Of a stretch of 64,000 bases of DNA, positions 8,472 to 17,280 are shown piece after piece. Each line of letters starts with the position of its first letter. Positions within the stretch are counted from its first letter, which is position 1. The stretch covers positions 24,769 through 88,768 of the forward strand of contig DATGEP010000062.1 in assembly GCA_035310125.1 (NCBI GenBank). The letters run 5' to 3'. The DNA is from DATGEP01 sp035310125. GTDB lineage: Bacteria > Chloroflexota > Ktedonobacteria > Ktedonobacterales > JADMIN01. Under the pieces are notes generated by a model. That model ran no database searches. It saw only the letters and a list, made by a program, of their open reading frames with translations, and had not been told where the DNA came from. The translations under genes and the position numbers were made by a program.

Positions 8472-10763
8472 CTACGCGGCCTGAAGCGGCTGGCGCTCCG
8501 CCTGAGTGGCCGGGCGAGGCTCGCCGGTGGCGCCGACGCGCACGGCGTCGCCATCCACGCCGAGAACGGCGGTCTGGCCAGGCTGTAACACGCCCGCCAG
8601 AATGGCGTCAGCCAGCGCATCATCAATGTGCGTCTGGATCGCGCGGCGCAGCGGCCGTGCGCCAAACTCCGCGTCGAAGCCTTCGCGCATCAGGAACTCG
8701 CGGAGGTCGTCGCCATACTCCAGCGCCATGCCTTGCTCCAGCAGGCGCTCACGCACCTGAGCCATCAGCAGGTCAACAATCTGGTGCAGCTCGTCGCGAC
8801 CCAGCGCCGAGAAGACCACGATCTGGTCAATTCGGTTCAGGAATTCAGGCCGGAACGCACGGCGCAGACCCTCCATCGCTTTGGCCTTGCGCTGGGCGTC
8901 TTCCACCTCGGTCTCGTTGGAGGCCGTGCCCCAGCGCGGCGTAATGAAGCCGATGCTGGAACGCCTGATCTCCTCAGTCGCCACATTACTGGTCATGATG
9001 ACCACCGTGTTCTTGAAATCCACGGTGCGACCCTGACCATCCGTGAGCCGACCATCCTCGAAGATCTGCAACAGCGCGTTGAAGACCTCGGGGTGCGCCT
9101 TCTCAACTTCATCGAGCAGGATCACGCTGTATGGGCGCCGGCGGACCTGCTCGGTGAGCTGGCCCCCCTCGTCGTGACCGACGTAACCCGGCGGGCTGCC
9201 GAAGAGACGCGACACGGTGTGCGGCTCCATGTATTCCGACATATCAAGCCGGATCATGGCATCCTCCCCACCGAAGAGCGTGGCGGCGAGCGCCTTTGCC
9301 AGCTCCGTTTTGCCAACACCGGTCGGACCCATGAACAGGAACGAGCCGATAGGGCGGCGCGGATCTTTTAAGCCCGCGCGGGAGCGGCGGATGGCGCGAG
9401 AGACGGCGCTGATGGCTTCGCTCTGGCCGATGACGCGCTTGCTCAGGTCATCTTCCAGGTTGCGCAGGTTCTTGCGCTCGCTTTCGAGCATCTGGCTGAC
9501 GGGCACACCCGTCCAGCCTTCGACGACTTTGGCGATATCCTCCGACGTAACCAGCAAGGTTGCCACCTGCCCCGCCTTCGCCCGCGCCTCGTCCAGCTTG
9601 GTCTGAACTTTCAGCTCGCGCTGGCGCAGCTTCGCGGCCTTCTCGTAGTCCTCGGAAAGGGCTGCCGCCTCCTTCTGCGCCTGGATGTCGGCGATTTCGC
9701 GCTCCAGATCTCGGATAGCTTCAGGACCGAAGATACCCTTTTCGGTAGCTTCCAGCCGTAGCGAGGAAGCTGCCTCGTCCATAACGTCAATGGCCTTATC
9801 TGGCAGGAAGCGGTCATTGATGTAGCGATCGGAGAGCTTGACGGCGGACTCGATGGCGTCGTCGGTGATCGTAACACCATGGTGCTGCTCATAGTTGGGC
9901 TTGACCAGCTGAAGCATGGCGGTGGCCTCTTCGATGGACGGCTCACCGACCTTGATCGGCTGGAAGCGGCGCTCCAGTGCGGCATCCTTCTCGACGTGCT
10001 TGCGATATTCGTCTAGCGTGGTCGCGCCGATGCAGCGCACCTCGCCACGCGCCAGGGCCGGCTTGAGCAGATCGCCCGCGCCGACAGCGCCCTCAGCGGC
10101 GCCCGCGCCCACGACGGTATGCAGCTCGTCAATGAACAGGATGACCTCCGGGTTCTGGCGCACCTCTTCGAGGATTTGCTTGATGCGCTCCTCAAACTGG
10201 CCGCGGAACATAGCGCCTGCGACCGCGCCACCAATGTTCAGCGAGACGATGCGTGCGTTGCGCAGACTCGATGGAACGTTGCCTTCGACGATGCGGCGGG
10301 CGATGCCCTCTACAATTGCCGTTTTGCCAACGCCCGGCTCACCGATCAGCACCGGATTATTCTTCTGCCGGCGTCCCAGCACCGTCAGGACACGACGGAT
10401 CTCCCGGTCACGCCCCCCGGCGGGATCGAGCTTGCCTTCGCGGGCCTCCCCCGTCAGGTCGCGTCCAAATTCGTCGAGGGTCGGCGTCTTGCTCTGCTTC
10501 GCAGAGGTGCGTTGCGCAGTCGCGGTGCCGCCCTGCTGCGGACCGAAGCCGAAGCCGCCGTTGCCGCCCATCATGCCAAAGAGGCCACCGGGCTGTCCCG
10601 CCAGGTCGCCCATTCCACCCGTGCCACCCAGAGGCCCAGCCTCACCACCGAGCAATTCCTCGGCGCACTGGCGGCAGAAATAATGTTGCTCGCGACGGCC
10701 ATTCACGACCGAATCGAGGCGGACACGGGCGTCGTTCTTTTCGCAGCGTTCGCATTTCGGCAT
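8472..10763 (-). CDS. clpE: ClpE-type ATP-dependent Clp protease ATP-binding subunit
   Basis: 763 residues. A zinc-finger N-terminus (Cys4, 7, 30, 33) replaces the double ClpN repeat of ClpC, as in ClpE. A glycine/glutamine-rich linker follows, then AAA domain 1 (Walker A GEPGVGKT, Walker B VILFIDELH), a central UVR/coiled-coil segment (SEDYEKAAKLRQRELKVQTKL region), AAA domain 2 (GPTGVGKT, VILLDEVEKAH) and the ClpB D2-small domain. It is a hexameric unfoldase that feeds ClpP. The start is the ATG at 10763 with GGAGAG upstream. A transposase-derived gene ends 21 bases before it on the same strand, so the two may share a transcript. Confidence 0.92.
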   Translation of the reverse strand: MPKCERCEKNDARVRLDSVVNGRREQHYFCRQCAEELLGGEAGPLGGTGGMGDLAGQPGGLFGMMGGNGGFGFGPQQGGTATAQRTSAKQSKTPTLDEFGRDLTGEAREGKLDPAGGRDREIRRVLTVLGRRQKNNPVLIGEPGVGKTAIVEGIARRIVEGNVPSSLRNARIVSLNIGGAVAGAMFRGQFEERIKQILEEVRQNPEVILFIDELHTVVGAGAAEGAVGAGDLLKPALARGEVRCIGATTLDEYRKHVEKDAALERRFQPIKVGEPSIEEATAMLQLVKPNYEQHHGVTITDDAIESAVKLSDRYINDRFLPDKAIDVMDEAASSLRLEATEKGIFGPEAIRDLEREIADIQAQKEAAALSEDYEKAAKLRQRELKVQTKLDEARAKAGQVATLLVTSEDIAKVVEGWTGVPVSQMLESERKNLRNLEDDLSKRVIGQSEAISAVSRAIRRSRAGLKDPRRPIGSFLFMGPTGVGKTELAKALAATLFGGEDAMIRLDMSEYMEPHTVSRLFGSPPGYVGHDEGGQLTEQVRRRPYSVILLDEVEKAHPEVFNALLQIFEDGRLTDGQGRTVDFKNTVVIMTSNVATEEIRRSSIGFITPRWGTASNETEVEDAQRKAKAMEGLRRAFRPEFLNRIDQIVVFSALGRDELHQIVDLLMAQVRERLLEQGMALEYGDDLREFLMREGFDAEFGARPLRRAIQTHIDDALADAILAGVLQPGQTAVLGVDGDAVRVGATGEPRPATQAERQPLQAA

Positions 10764-10783
10764 GTTCGTCTCTCTCCAAATAT

Positions 10784-11266
10784 TCATTCAAAATGTGTCA
10801 ACCCATCCCCCGCACCGCCAGCCTCAAGGTCTGAAGACTGGACTTTGGGGGGCCGGCCGCGTGGCCGGCGTGGTGGTAGGGTTTCGTCAAACCGGCGCAA
10901 CACCTCATCGGCTTCAAAGGCATCGCCCGCGAGGACGAGATACGCTCTCGTCCAGAGCGTCGGGATGCGCGTCAGCTCGGGGAACTCATCACGGAGCACC
11001 CGCGAGGTATACGCTTTCACCTGACAGACGATGTGGTGCGGGGCGACGGTTGGCGGCGCCTCCGCCGCGAGATACACCCGGTCGGGAAGGATGACCAGCC
11101 GGATTGGCGCGAAGTCCAGTCCCGCCGCCTTTTCGGCAATCAGGTCTTCCAACCGCCGCGCGACCTCGTTGATGAGGCACGGTTTCGCACGCATCGGCCC
11201 CCACACAAAGTGGTACGTTATGAGCCACTTCTGGGTTGCATTATCGTGTATATCCATCGCCTGCAT
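10784..11266 (-). CDS. Domesticated IS200/IS605 TnpA-like protein, catalytic residues lost, AT-hook tail
   Basis: 160 residues that match the Y1 (HUH) transposase fold through their length: YHFVWGP-R-KP near the start, ILPDRVY at 59-65, TSRVLRDEFPEL at 87-98 and LWTRAY at 104-109. Where active TnpA has HxH, this has R63-V-Y65, and the catalytic Tyr is replaced by Phe126 (VLRRFDE). A basic tail RRPRGRPPK at 133-141 is an AT-hook. No terminal palindromes of an IS200 element are visible. It is therefore probably a DNA-binding protein descended from a transposase. The frame is intact, which argues for selection. It lies immediately upstream of clpE and may be cotranscribed with it. Confidence 0.7.
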   Translation of the reverse strand: MQAMDIHDNATQKWLITYHFVWGPMRAKPCLINEVARRLEDLIAEKAAGLDFAPIRLVILPDRVYLAAEAPPTVAPHHIVCQVKAYTSRVLRDEFPELTRIPTLWTRAYLVLAGDAFEADEVLRRFDETLPPRRPRGRPPKVQSSDLEAGGAGDGLTHFE

Positions 11267-11274
11267 CTACAGAT

Positions 11275-11303
11275 ATTCTAGCACCATCTGGAACAAATGT
11301 CCA
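11275..11303 (-). promoter_or_regulatory. Promoter of the TnpA-like gene, leaderless arrangement
   Basis: TGGACA (11298-11303) and TAGAAT (11275-11280) are separated by exactly 17 bases. Only 8 bases lie between the -10 and the ATG at 11266, so the transcript would start at or next to the initiation codon. Confidence 0.65.
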
Positions 11304-11405
11304 GGTGCGGCGTGTCTAATGTGTATACGCGCTCGTCTCAGATACGGATTATAGCACACGCCATGCCAGAGTGCTAGCGAGTGGGGGGTGATAGAGATTT
11401 TCAGC

Positions 11406-12704
11406 CTACAGAGCGGCTTGGCGATGCGTCGTCGCCAGCTCGCGGAGCCGCCGTTGCAGAAATTGACGCTCGATCTTATTCTCGCAGAGCGCGAGAGCGC
11501 GGCGGTAGCCGGCTGCGGCTTCGTCAAGCCTTCCAGCCCGGCGCAGAAGGTCGGCGCGCGCCGCATGGTAGAGGTGATAGTGTTCGAGCGCCTGGCCGAG
11601 ACATTGCCGGTCCAATATCGCCAATCCCTGTTCGGGGCCATCCGCCATCGCGACTGCTACGGCTTGGTTCAGCTCAATAACCGGTGAGGGCGACATGCTG
11701 GTGAGTCGCGCATAGAGCAGCGAAATCTGCTGCCAGTCGGTTTCCGCTGAACTTGCGGCTTGGGCATGAAGGGCGCTAATTGCCGCCTGAATCTGGTAGG
11801 GTCCGGGGCGATTCACAAGCAGTGCGCGATCTAGCAGCGCGATGCCTTCCTCTATCTCGCCGCGATCCCAGAGCGTCCGATCCTGATCTTCGAGCACGAT
11901 GAGGTCGCCCGCCGCGTCCACGCGGGCCCGGCGCCGCGCGTAATGCAGCAGCATGAGCGCCAGCAAACCGAGCGCCTCTGGATCCTCATCAATCTCCGCC
12001 TGCTGAGCCAGTAGTGTCACCAGCACGCGAGCCAGCCGGATCGCTTCGCCGCATAGCTCGTGGCGGATCAGCGCATCCCCGGCCGCCGCCATGTAGCCTT
12101 CATTGAAGATGAGATAGAGCACCGCCAGCAAACCATCCATCCGCTCCGGCAGCAAATGCGCGGGCGGCACGCGGTACGGGATGCCAGCATCGTGGATCTT
12201 GCGTTGTGCCCGCACGAGGCGTTGCGCCATCGTCGGAACAGGTACCAGGAATGCGCTGGCAACTTCAGCGGTGGAAAGTCCGCCAAGCGTGCGCAACGTC
12301 AACGCGACGCGCGCTTCCAGGACCAGCGCGGGATGGCAGCACGTGAAAAGTAGCTTGAGGCGCTCATCGGGGATCGGTGTGGTCTCCTCGGCTGTATCGC
12401 CGATGCCATACATCACGTCCGTTTGTTCGTGCCTGGCCAGCTCTTCGAGGATGTCTCGCTTCCGTGCGAGCGTGCTGTCCCGCCGCAACCGGTCAATCGC
12501 TTTGCGGCGCGCGATCGCCGTGAGCCACGCCGCCGGATTGCGCGGGATCCCGTCGTCTGGCCAGCGTTGCAGCGCCACAACCACCGCGTCTTGCAGCGCA
12601 TCCTCCGCGACGGCAAAATCCCCAAGTGCGGCGATCAGCGCGGCGAGAATCTGTCCTGACTCCCGGCGGAAGGTCTGCTCGACGATCTGCGCAACGGTCT
12701 CCAT
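11406..12704 (-). CDS. ECF42-type RNA polymerase sigma factor with C-terminal TPR-like (DUF6596) domain
   Basis: 432 residues, about twice the length of an ordinary ECF factor. Sigma region 2 (GDFAVAEDALQDAVVVALQRWP, PAAWLTAIARRKAIDRLRR) and region 4 (TLRTLGGLSTAEVASAFLVP, MAQRLVRAQRKI) are followed by the long helical extension with LYLIFNEGY and LLHYARRRARVD that marks this family. The extension replaces a separate anti-sigma factor. The next gene upstream on the same strand encodes a YCII/DGPF-domain protein, the usual ECF42 partner and probable regulon member. The ATG has GGAGG 6 bases upstream. Confidence 0.9.
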   Translation of the reverse strand: METVAQIVEQTFRRESGQILAALIAALGDFAVAEDALQDAVVVALQRWPDDGIPRNPAAWLTAIARRKAIDRLRRDSTLARKRDILEELARHEQTDVMYGIGDTAEETTPIPDERLKLLFTCCHPALVLEARVALTLRTLGGLSTAEVASAFLVPVPTMAQRLVRAQRKIHDAGIPYRVPPAHLLPERMDGLLAVLYLIFNEGYMAAAGDALIRHELCGEAIRLARVLVTLLAQQAEIDEDPEALGLLALMLLHYARRRARVDAAGDLIVLEDQDRTLWDRGEIEEGIALLDRALLVNRPGPYQIQAAISALHAQAASSAETDWQQISLLYARLTSMSPSPVIELNQAVAVAMADGPEQGLAILDRQCLGQALEHYHLYHAARADLLRRAGRLDEAAAGYRRALALCENKIERQFLQRRLRELATTHRQAAL

Positions 12705-12787
12705 CCTCCGCCTCCGCTGGTGCGATGGAAGTCTGGTGTGGAGTTGTCAGTAACCCCACACCAGACCGGCACGGAGAGTGCCTGGTC

Positions 12788-13132
12788 TCAGTCGAACTCC
12801 ATGACCGGGCGCACTTCAATCGAGCCGGTGGCGGCAGCGGGAATGTGGGACGCGATCTGGATGGCTTCGTCCAGGTTCTCGCAGCTAACGAGATAGAACC
12901 CGCCTAGCTGCTCCTTCGTCTCAGCGAACGGGCCGTCGGTGGTGAGCGTTTTGCCATCGCGCAGCCGCACGGTCGTTGCGGAAGGGGTTGGCAGCAGCGC
13001 TTCGCCGCCGACGATCTTGTCCTTGAAGCGTTCTCCGAACGCATTGTAAGCCGCCATGATCGCCTGTTGCTCCGGTTGGCTCATTTGGCCTGCCGCCGAG
13101 TCATCGCCGTAGATCAGTAACGCATACCGCAT
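12788..13132 (-). CDS. YCII-related (DGPF domain) protein
   Basis: 114 residues: MRYALLIYGDD, then GEALLPTPSATTVR, and the family hallmark DGPFAETKEQLGGFYLV. The fold is a small ferredoxin-like dimer of unknown activity. GAGGAG stands 8 bases before the ATG at 13132. It is encoded just upstream of the ECF42 sigma factor, the conserved pairing for this family. Confidence 0.9.
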   Translation of the reverse strand: MRYALLIYGDDSAAGQMSQPEQQAIMAAYNAFGERFKDKIVGGEALLPTPSATTVRLRDGKTLTTDGPFAETKEQLGGFYLVSCENLDEAIQIASHIPAAATGSIEVRPVMEFD

Positions 13133-13280
13133 GCTGTGTCTCCTCTGCTCTCCATGAAGCGGGCGTCTGCCGGACACCCTACTATCGAATGTATGAGGTC
13201 GTCCGCCGGACGCACCTACAACGCGACGAGCCATTTGCCCGTCAGGGAACGTCGAATGAGGGATGGCGGATTCGACATCA

Positions 13281-14213
13281 TCATGCCACAAGCGCTGCCA
13301 CCAAAATGCTCGCGGCCAGCACCACACCGAAAACGAGATGTAGCAAGGAGATTTGCTTCATGCCAGCGACGAACGCGCCGGGGTCGGTTGCCGTCAGCGA
13401 CATGCGCACGATGGGCCACGCGAGCGGAAATGTGATCCAAACCGCTAGCGTCGCGAGCGGGAGCAGACCAGCTATGGCCGCGACGGTTGTGATCAGATAC
13501 GCGCCAATAACAAGCGCCGATTGATAGCGCCGGCCAGCCAGCATCCCGAAGCGCACGACGACCGTGCGCTTGTTAACGGCTCTGTCGTCAGGATAATCGC
13601 GGAGATTGTTCATATTGAGGATGGCGACGACGAGGAAGCCGATAGGAACGCTCGCGGCGAAAGCGCCCCACGACCACGCGCGCGTCTGGACGTAGTACGC
13701 GCCCCACACCATCAAAAAGCCCATCGCCAGATAGACCAGCGGATCACCCAGACCGCGTGCCGCGAGGGTGAAGGGCCGGGCGCTATAGAAGTAACCGATA
13801 GCAATCGCCGCCAGCCCAAAGAGGAGAATCTGCGGGCCGATCAGGACGATGAGGACAAGGCCCAAAAGGGCGGCAAGTGCGAACGAGCCAATTGCCCCGG
13901 TGAGCACCTGACCTGCCGTCATAGTGCCCTGGAAGATGACGGTGCTGGCGCCGAGGGATTGCTCGGTATCCAGACCGTAGCGGTGATCAAAATATTCATT
14001 GAAGTAGTTGACGCCTATCTGCAACAGAACCGAGGAGAGAAGGGTGAGCGCGAAGAGCAGCGATGAGAACCTGTGCTGGTAGCCGGCGATTGCAGTCCCG
14101 ACAAGAATCGGACTGATTGACGCGCTGAGCGAGACAGGACGCGCCGTCTTCACCCACAGTTTCCAGCCTGCTGGCGCCGGCGTCGCATTTACCTGCTTTA
14201 CCATGTGTAGCAT
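13281..14213 (-). CDS. menA: 1,4-dihydroxy-2-naphthoate polyprenyltransferase (MenA)
   Basis: 310 residues, eight or nine membrane helices. The two Asp-rich prenyl-diphosphate sites of the UbiA family are present: NYFNEYFDHRYGLD and NNLRDYPDDRAVNKRT. The second matches MenA better than UbiA. It attaches the isoprenoid tail in menaquinone synthesis at the cytoplasmic membrane. The ATG at 14213 has AGAAGGA 5 bases upstream. It is divergent from a type III polyketide synthase gene. Confidence 0.88.
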   Translation of the reverse strand: MLHMVKQVNATPAPAGWKLWVKTARPVSLSASISPILVGTAIAGYQHRFSSLLFALTLLSSVLLQIGVNYFNEYFDHRYGLDTEQSLGASTVIFQGTMTAGQVLTGAIGSFALAALLGLVLIVLIGPQILLFGLAAIAIGYFYSARPFTLAARGLGDPLVYLAMGFLMVWGAYYVQTRAWSWGAFAASVPIGFLVVAILNMNNLRDYPDDRAVNKRTVVVRFGMLAGRRYQSALVIGAYLITTVAAIAGLLPLATLAVWITFPLAWPIVRMSLTATDPGAFVAGMKQISLLHLVFGVVLAASILVAALVA

Positions 14214-14343
14214 TGCGTTCCTTCTATCCACATTGCTCTGGATTCGCCGATCTTGTGAGCTAACTTCTCTCTGTCATATCTTGAGCTGGAACTACTCGCG
14301 GCGCAACCCGGCACGCGGCATGCGCACATGTAACCTACGCCCA

Positions 14344-14349
14344 TATAAT
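14344..14349 (+). promoter_or_regulatory. -10 element (TATAAT) of the polyketide synthase gene
   Basis: A consensus TATAAT lies 18 bases before the ATG at 14368. The -35 region is weak. The resulting leader would be only about 12 bases, carrying the short AGG ribosome-binding match. Confidence 0.5.
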
Positions 14350-14367
14350 AGGGTATCCGAAGTCAGG

Positions 14368-15495
14368 ATGAGCCATGCCTCCATCCTGTCCAGATTGGAG
14401 CCTCGTGTGGCCAATGCTGCCCGTATCATTTCTCTGGCTACCGCGTTTCCGCACCACCCATTCTCGCAAGAGTACCTCGCCAAGCGCGCCTGCGAGCGCA
14501 TGCTGGGCGCCGGCTGGGAGCATGATCCTGGCCGCGCGGAGCAGGGCCGCCAGCTGATCCACTTGTTCGAGGCGACGCGCGTCCGCGAACGGCAATTTGC
14601 CGTGAATCTGCCCGACTATTACGCGCAGCCGCGTACAACCGGCCAGCGCATGGCAACATATGAGTCCGCCGCTCTCGAGCTCGCTGGCACCGCGTTCAGG
14701 GAGCTCGTAGAAGGGGATGCAGGGCGCAATCTCGCCGCGAGCATAAGCGATCTGATTGTCGTCTCATGCACTGGCTACACGGCTCCCGGCCTGGACATTC
14801 TGCTGGCTCGCGATTTCAGCCTGCCACGCGACGTACGCCGTGTTTGCGTCGGGCATATGGGCTGCCACGGCGCGTTGGTGGGGCTTCGCCAGTGCCTGGG
14901 GGCTGTTCGCGCGAATCCCGGCGCTAGCGCCGCGCTGGTCAGTGTGGAGCTGGCGAGCCTACACTTCACGGACGCGCTCGACATGGAAGCGCTCACCGCG
15001 TACGCGCTCTTCGGCGACGCGGCAGCCGCCCTCCTCGTTAGCACTGATTCAGACGCCGATGGGCCGGAAATCGTGGATACGTATTGCGCCGCCGAGTTCG
15101 CCGCCGCCAACCAGATGTCCTGGACCATCACCGATACGGGCTTTGTCATGGGCCTCTCGCCGCGCGTACCAGTGACACTGCGCCGCACCGTCGCGGGCGT
15201 CATAGATAACCTCCTCACGCCGCATGGACTCTCCGTTGGCGACGTGAAGCACTGGATTGTCCATCCAGGCGGCCCAGCGATTCTGGAAGTCATCGCGGGG
15301 AAGCTGGAGCTCAGCGAGGAGCAGATGGCACCCTCATGGGATGTGCTGGCGCGCCATGGCAACTGTTCTTCCGCGACGGTGCTGCTCATCCTGAGTGAAG
15401 TCCTGCGCTCCGGGCGCGCCAGGCCCGGCGACTATGGGGTGATGATGGCATTCGGACCGGGGCTGACGCTAGAGACCTGTCTACTTCGATTTTGA
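14368..15495 (+). CDS. Type III polyketide synthase (chalcone synthase superfamily)
   Basis: 375 residues. The catalytic triad is visible: Cys in VGHMGCHGAL, His in WIVHPGGPAIL and Asn in HGNCSSAT. The C-terminal glycine motif MAFGPGLTLE is present. These homodimers condense an acyl-CoA starter with malonyl-CoA units to make alkylresorcinols, pyrones or similar compounds. The starter cannot be read from the sequence. The gene is divergent from menA. No methyltransferase or monooxygenase neighbour is present; rnpB follows convergently. Confidence 0.9.
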   Translation: MSHASILSRLEPRVANAARIISLATAFPHHPFSQEYLAKRACERMLGAGWEHDPGRAEQGRQLIHLFEATRVRERQFAVNLPDYYAQPRTTGQRMATYESAALELAGTAFRELVEGDAGRNLAASISDLIVVSCTGYTAPGLDILLARDFSLPRDVRRVCVGHMGCHGALVGLRQCLGAVRANPGASAALVSVELASLHFTDALDMEALTAYALFGDAAAALLVSTDSDADGPEIVDTYCAAEFAAANQMSWTITDTGFVMGLSPRVPVTLRRTVAGVIDNLLTPHGLSVGDVKHWIVHPGGPAILEVIAGKLELSEEQMAPSWDVLARHGNCSSATVLLILSEVLRSGRARPGDYGVMMAFGPGLTLETCLLRF

Positions 15496-15498
15496 TGG

Positions 15499-15921
15499 GC
15501 GGGTTCGAGGTGGCCGTAAGCCGAGTTCTGTTCCCCAGGTGCCTCGCGACGCCTGGAGTGGCAATCATCTTTCTAGGACGGCGATTGCCCGCCGCCTCAA
15601 GCAGCCAACCCGGGAGTGGACGGGCGAGCCACCCGCGGGCGACCGGGAAGCCCGATCGCCACTCTCCCTATCTGGCCTTGCTCCGAATGGGGTTTACCTC
15701 AGCCGGCCAGTCACCCGACCGCTGGTGAGCTCTTACCTCGCCATTTCACCCTTACCGAGCGACAGTCAGACTGCCGCCTGGCGGTATGTTTCTGTGGCAC
15801 TTTCCTTGGGGTCGCCCCCACTGGCTGTTAGCCAGCATCCCGCTCTGTGGAGCTCGGACTTTCCTCACGCGCGGCCCGTTGCCAGGCCGCGCCTGCGATT
15901 GCCTGTCCACCTCGCGCCCGC
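15499..15921 (-). ncRNA. rnpB: RNase P RNA (bacterial type A)
   Basis: On the minus strand the molecule contains the universal GAGGAAAGTCCGAGC block (15866-15852), the AGAAAC.. and GGTAAGGGTGAAA core elements, and the 3' ACAGAACTCGGCTTACGGCC block. Ends were placed by the P1 helix: CGAGGTGG near 15914-15907 pairs with CCACCTCG near 15514-15507 and extends by GCGGG/CCCGC. It is the catalytic RNA for tRNA 5' maturation. Exact ends may shift a few bases. Confidence 0.95.
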
Positions 15922-15932
15922 ACGCACCCGGT

Positions 15933-15938
15933 AGTATA
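15933..15938 (-). promoter_or_regulatory. -10 element of rnpB
   Basis: TATACT on the minus strand lies 11 bases before the 5' side of helix P1. The -35 region shows no good match. Confidence 0.5.
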
Positions 15939-16038
15939 TCATGATCTGACGTGTTCCCGGGCGACCTGCTCAGCTTCGACGAGGTATGTGGCGTCGCTCG
16001 CCATGTCAGCGAAAGCCGCATCAATGGCCGAGCGCAGG

Positions 16039-17043
16039 TTAATGGTGCTTCCAGCGGTGAACCGCCTCGATATAGCGGACCGTGCCGGTGCGGCCCCGCA
16101 TCATCACCGAGTGCGTGCGGGCGCCGTGACTCAAATATTCGACACCTTTGAGCATCTCGCCAGTGGTGATGCCAGTTGCGGCGAAGGAGACATTGTTCGT
16201 GGTAATGAGCTCATCCACCGTGTAGATTCGTGCCATATCTACACCATCGCTTGCGAGCTTGGCGCGCTCTTCGTCACTGCGCGGCCAGATCTGGCAGAGG
16301 AGCTGACCCCCAATGCATTTGATGGCGGCGGCGGCCAGCACCGCTTCGGGGGCGCCGCCGATACCCATGTACACATCTACGGCGTGATATTCCTCCATCG
16401 CTGCCTGGATGGCCGCGGCCACGTCGCCGTCCTGAATGAGACGAATGCGCGCGCCAGCCGCGCGGATAGCTTCGATGATCTCCTTGTGGCGGGGACGGTC
16501 GAGCACTGTTACCGTGATGTCGTTCACGCCGACGTCGCGGGCCTGCGCGATACGGTGCAGATTATCGGCAATGGGCGCGTCCAGATCCACCACCTGCGCG
16601 GCGGCGTGGCCGACGGCGAGCTTGCGCATATAGAAAACGCCTGGCGGCGCGGCGAACATCGTTCCGCGATCCGCGACGGCGACGACAGCGATGGCGCCGG
16701 GCAGGCCCAGGGCGGTTAAGCGTGTGCCGTCTACCGGGTCAACGGCGACATCCACGTCCGGTGGCAGTCCATTGCCGACCTCTTCGCCGATGTATAGCAT
16801 GGGCGCCTCGTCCTTCTCGCCTTCGCCGATGACGACCACGCCGTGCATGTCCACGCCGTCAACCGCCTGACGCATGGCATCCACGGCTGCCTGATCCACC
16901 ATTTCTTTGTCGCCGCGACCCATCCAGCGGCCAGCGGCATAGGCCGCTGCCTCGGTCACACGCACCAGCTCCAATCCCAGGTTACGCTCGCGTGTGCCCG
17001 CGCTTTCGAAGCCATTTTCGTCATGGGACTCTATGCCTGACAT
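16039..17043 (-). CDS. glpX: Class II fructose-1,6-bisphosphatase
   Basis: 334 residues with the GlpX metal site: GEGEKDEAPML and DPVDGTRL, then GIGGAPEAVLAAAAIKCIGG and the C-terminal SHGARTHSVMMRGRTGTVRYIEA. It removes the 1-phosphate of fructose-1,6-bisphosphate in gluconeogenesis, with Mn2+ as usual cofactor. The ATG at 17043 follows GAGGGGAG. It stands alone between rnpB and gmk on the same strand. Confidence 0.95.
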   Translation of the reverse strand: MSGIESHDENGFESAGTRERNLGLELVRVTEAAAYAAGRWMGRGDKEMVDQAAVDAMRQAVDGVDMHGVVVIGEGEKDEAPMLYIGEEVGNGLPPDVDVAVDPVDGTRLTALGLPGAIAVVAVADRGTMFAAPPGVFYMRKLAVGHAAAQVVDLDAPIADNLHRIAQARDVGVNDITVTVLDRPRHKEIIEAIRAAGARIRLIQDGDVAAAIQAAMEEYHAVDVYMGIGGAPEAVLAAAAIKCIGGQLLCQIWPRSDEERAKLASDGVDMARIYTVDELITTNNVSFAATGITTGEMLKGVEYLSHGARTHSVMMRGRTGTVRYIEAVHRWKHH

Positions 17044-17280
17044 CGCTTGTCTCCCCTCTCACTTCACATCCGCGGCGCCGCGAATTCGGCGCGCGGTCGT
17101 ATGACAGCGCGCGTGCCGTACCTCGCCCACCACTCCGCCGTGACAGGCTCACCTGGCGTCTACTAGATCCCGCCTATCCGGTAATGTGACCTCTGGAGCG
17201 TGGAAAGTGCGTCTGACGCGCAGCAGCGCCATCATTGCGATACGCCGCGCCCGTGTGGCCATCGCAACACGCGACACCCG

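Noticed and set aside
15492..15934. Plus-strand open frames over the RNase P RNA
   Set aside because: They lie antisense to rnpB, a well-known source of false genes.
15939..16046. Short minus-strand open stretch between glpX and rnpB (LRSAIDAAFADMASD..)
   Set aside because: About 33 codons, no start codon or ribosome binding site, and overlaps the glpX end; possibly a remnant, not a supportable gene.
17044..17280. Possible rpoZ or small ORF between gmk and glpX
   Set aside because: The only open stretch is short, lacks a ribosome binding site and has no omega-subunit motif.
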